A DNA stretch of 64,000 bases from Candidatus Phytoplasma mali (GTDB taxonomy: Bacteria; Bacillota_I; Bacilli_A; Acholeplasmatales; Acholeplasmataceae), in NCBI RefSeq assembly GCF_000026205.1, contig NC_011047.1, forward strand, positions 1 to 64,000, read 5' to 3'. Below are positions 61,808 through 64,000 of the stretch, piece by piece. A program made the translations under genes and the position numbers. A model generated the notes under the pieces. That model saw only the letters and a program-made list of their open reading frames with translations, was not told the DNA's origin and made no database searches. The number at the start of each line of letters is the position of its first letter. Within the stretch, counting starts at the first letter, position 1.

Positions 61808-63429
61808 AAAAATTAAAAACTAATAATACTAAATTTATTTTCATTACTGGTGGGGTAATTTCTAGTTTAGGTAAAGGTATTACGGCAGCTTCAATTGGTC
61901 AAATTTTAAAAAATAGAGGTTTAAAAATTTTTATTCAAAAATTCGATCCTTATATTAATATTGATCCAGGAACAATGAGTCCTTATCAACATGGTGAAGT
62001 TTTTGTAACAAATGATGGTTCTGAAACAGATTTAGATTTAGGACATTATGAAAGATTTTTAGACGAAAATTTATCTAAAGAATCAAGTATAACTACAGGT
62101 AAAATTTATAAAGAAGTTATAAATAAAGAAAGAAAGGGAGAATATTTAGGAAATACTGTTCAAGTAATCCCTCACATTACTGACGAAATCAAAAAAAGGT
62201 TATTTAGAGCAGCTGAATTTTCCAAAGCAGACATATTAATTGTGGAAGTTGGCGGAACTGTTGGAGACATCGAATCTTTACCTTTTTTAGAAGCAATTAG
62301 ACAAATGCGTTATGATTGTGGTTATCATAACGTTTTATATATTCATAATACTTTAATTCCTTATTTACCTTCAATTAAGGAAATTAAAACCAAGCCTACA
62401 CAACACAGTATTAAAGAACTAAGATCATTAGGAATTCAAGCACAAATTTTAGTTTTAAGAAGTCATAGTACTATTTCAGAAAATATCAAAAAAAAAATTT
62501 CTTCTTTATGTGATGTAAAAAAAGAAGCTATTTTCGAAAATTTAGATGTAAATATTTTATATCAAATGATTATTAATTTATCTAATCAAGGTATTGATAA
62601 TTTTATTTTAAAACACTTTAAAATAGAAAAAAAAATATTTTCTTTAGATTTATCTTGTTGGCAAAAACTAATATCACGTATTCAAAATTTAAAAAAAAAT
62701 ATCAATATTGGATTAGTAGGAAAATATGTCCAATTACAAGATGCTTATTTATCAATTGTAGAAGCATTAAAACATGCTGGTTATTTTTACGATGTAAATA
62801 TTAACATTCAATGGATTAATTCAGAAAATATAAATGACAAAAATATAAAAATAATTTTAGAAAAATGTGATGGTATTTTAGTTCCTGGTGGTTTTGGTTC
62901 TAGAGCCACCAACGGTAAATTAATAGCTATAAAATATGCTCGAGAAAATAACATTCCTTTTTTTGGAATATGTTTGGGAATGCAATTAGCAGTTATCGAA
63001 TATGCAAGAAATGTTTTAAATTTGAAAAATGCTGATTCTACCGAAATTAATGAAAAAACTTCTGAACCAGTTATTAAACCTAAAATAGATAGTCTAAATT
63101 TAGGAGGAACTTTAAGATTAGGGTTATATCAATGTAATTTAAAACTTAATAGTAAGATTTTTAATATTTATCAAAATGAAATAATTTATGAAAGACATAG
63201 ACATCGTTACGAAATGAATTCTAAATATATTAGATTATTTGAAAAAAACGAAAATTTTATAATATCTGGTTTTTATAATAAAGAAAATTTACCTGAAATT
63301 ATTGAATTAAAAAATCATATATGGTTTATAGGAGTTCAATTTCATCCTGAATTTTTATCAAGACCTTTAAGGCCACATCCTTTATTTAAAAATTTCATTC
63401 AAACTATAGTTAAAATTAAAGCATTTTAA
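61804..63429 (+). CDS. pyrG: CTP synthase
   Basis: A complete 541-residue enzyme making CTP from UTP with glutamine nitrogen. The N-terminal synthetase domain (1-270) has [10 protein letters not shown] and Asp-Pro-Tyr-Ile-Asn-Ile-Asp-Pro-Gly. The C-terminal glutamine amidotransferase has Gly-Ile-Cys-Leu-Gly-Met-Gln with the catalytic Cys, and a final His-Pro-Glu. It ends the dnaX-to-pyrG run. The neighbouring imp gene is a known pyrG companion in phytoplasmas. Confidence 0.96.
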   Translation: MKKLKTNNTKFIFITGGVISSLGKGITAASIGQILKNRGLKIFIQKFDPYINIDPGTMSPYQHGEVFVTNDGSETDLDLGHYERFLDENLSKESSITTGKIYKEVINKERKGEYLGNTVQVIPHITDEIKKRLFRAAEFSKADILIVEVGGTVGDIESLPFLEAIRQMRYDCGYHNVLYIHNTLIPYLPSIKEIKTKPTQHSIKELRSLGIQAQILVLRSHSTISENIKKKISSLCDVKKEAIFENLDVNILYQMIINLSNQGIDNFILKHFKIEKKIFSLDLSCWQKLISRIQNLKKNINIGLVGKYVQLQDAYLSIVEALKHAGYFYDVNINIQWINSENINDKNIKIILEKCDGILVPGGFGSRATNGKLIAIKYARENNIPFFGICLGMQLAVIEYARNVLNLKNADSTEINEKTSEPVIKPKIDSLNLGGTLRLGLYQCNLKLNSKIFNIYQNEIIYERHRHRYEMNSKYIRLFEKNENFIISGFYNKENLPEIIELKNHIWFIGVQFHPEFLSRPLRPHPLFKNFIQTIVKIKAF

Positions 63430-63435
63430 AATAAA

Positions 63436-63499
63436 AAAAAAATACTATTCTAATACTATATTTATTAAAAATAAATATATATTTAGTTAGTATTTTTTT
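63436..63499. terminator. Two-way terminator between pyrG and imp
   Basis: AAAAATACTA (63438-63447) pairs with TAGTATTTTT (63488-63497), with a further AT stem inside. A's lie on one side and T's on the other, so it suits the two convergent genes. Confidence 0.7.
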
Positions 63500-63523
63500 A
63501 TTTTAAATATTAATATTAAAAAT

Positions 63524-64000
63524 TTATTTCAAATCTAAAGCAGTTTTTATTTGTGTTTTAAATTTTGGGTATTCTTCAATGATAATTTTTATTTCATTTT
63601 GAACTGCGGTTTTATTAGTGTCTGCTTTCCAAAAATCGTCGTTATGTTCTACTAATGATTTTTGGTTGTCTGTAATTTTTTTCAATGATTCAACGGCTGA
63701 ATTATAAGATGTTGTTTTATCGCCTTCAGTAATTTTTGGTGTTATTAATTTATTAGCCAATTCGACCAATTTATTAACTTTTTTATCTATAAATTCTTCT
63801 TTAAATTTTTTTCTCTCAGTTGCTGTTTTACTAAAAATGGTATTTGTTTCTGCTACTTCATTTTCAAATGTTATTTTGCTAAGATCATCAAAAATTTCTT
63901 GTTTACTTTGTGATGAAAAAGGCCAGAAACTAATAGACCAAGCTAAAATTAAATATAAAACTAAAGCACCAACAACTGAACCAACACCTATAAGTATTTT
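63524..64000 (-). CDS. imp: Immunodominant membrane protein Imp, start beyond the window
   Basis: The frame is open from the right window edge to the stop at 63524-63526 (at least 158 codons). It shows a hydrophobic helix near the edge (Gly-Val-Gly-Ser-Val-Val-Gly-Ala-Leu-Val-Leu, then Ile-Leu-Ala-Trp-Ser-Ile), followed by Trp-Pro-Phe-Ser-Ser-Gln and about 130 hydrophilic, mostly helical residues rich in Lys, Glu, Asp and Thr. An N-terminal anchor with an outward tail next to pyrG is the hallmark of Imp, an abundant surface protein reported to bind host actin in some phytoplasmas. The initiation codon is outside the window. Confidence 0.8.
   Translation of the reverse strand, partial: KILIGVGSVVGALVLYLILAWSISFWPFSSQSKQEIFDDLSKITFENEVAETNTIFSKTATERKKFKEEFIDKKVNKLVELANKLITPKITEGDKTTSYNSAVESLKKITDNQKSLVEHNDDFWKADTNKTAVQNEIKIIIEEYPKFKTQIKTALDLK

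Noticed and set aside
1-64000. tRNA genes, rRNA genes and CRISPR arrays
   Set aside because: I looked for T-loop and anticodon-arm patterns, rRNA-like GC-rich blocks and regularly spaced repeats in all spacers and found none. The tandem repeats present are contiguous, without spacers.

Overview
This window is from a phytoplasma ('Candidatus Phytoplasma', Mollicutes, Acholeplasmatales). The base composition is extremely AT-rich. Most proteins of unknown function have one N-terminal hydrophobic segment, as expected of a wall-less bacterium that displays proteins directly to its host. The gene set is typical of the group: a Zn/Mn ABC importer, a malate/citrate-type (2HCT) carrier, FtsH and many AAA+ ATPases, an imp-type immunodominant membrane protein beside pyrG, and very little biosynthesis. 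TGA acts as a stop codon and TGG encodes Trp. No rRNA or tRNA gene was recognised. I cannot assign the 16Sr group.

Layout. 0-1.4 kb: a GC-rich hairpin at the left edge, then a coiled-coil gene built from 96/75-bp tandem repeats whose reading frame is broken at the start. 1.7-6.5 kb (minus): a membrane protein and a complete troABCD-like metal importer; both permeases carry a C-terminal winged-helix-like tail. 6.5-10.6 kb: decaying DNA with an HNH-like pseudogene, a broken secreted-protein gene, its membrane-protein neighbour, and IS-end-like repeats. 10.6-32 kb (mostly minus): a Bax-inhibitor-1-like protein, an AAA+ ATPase with one membrane anchor, a MacB-like ABC protein, an M32 carboxypeptidase, a three-repeat surface protein, the 2HCT carrier and several anchored surface proteins. 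32-38 kb: a single-chain restriction-modification-specificity protein bracketed by copies of a palindromic element, then housekeeping genes nfo, DEAD-box helicase, nusB and sodA. 38-42 kb: adk (plus) and a decayed duplicate of the 8-10 kb locus. 42-54.8 kb (minus): full-length ftsH, an oligopeptide-binding-type protein, a YFDGG-domain protein, and a five-gene operon. That operon holds a stand-alone AAA+ ATPase, a stand-alone M41 zinc protease and three coiled-coil anchored proteins. 55-64 kb: pepP-like (minus), then dnaX-ybaB-recR-rpoE-pssA-psd-pyrG (plus) converging on imp (minus, cut by the window end).

How it fits together. The cell imports metal, dicarboxylates and perhaps peptides, and makes phosphatidylethanolamine through PssA and Psd. 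Much of its remaining coding capacity goes to membrane-anchored, probably surface-exposed proteins. The most unusual unit is the 47.2-54.8 kb operon. There the two halves of an FtsH protease are separate genes, each with a single N-terminal anchor, and the AAA half has lost the substrate-threading pore loop. Repeats, frameshifts and orphan promoters show an actively eroding genome.
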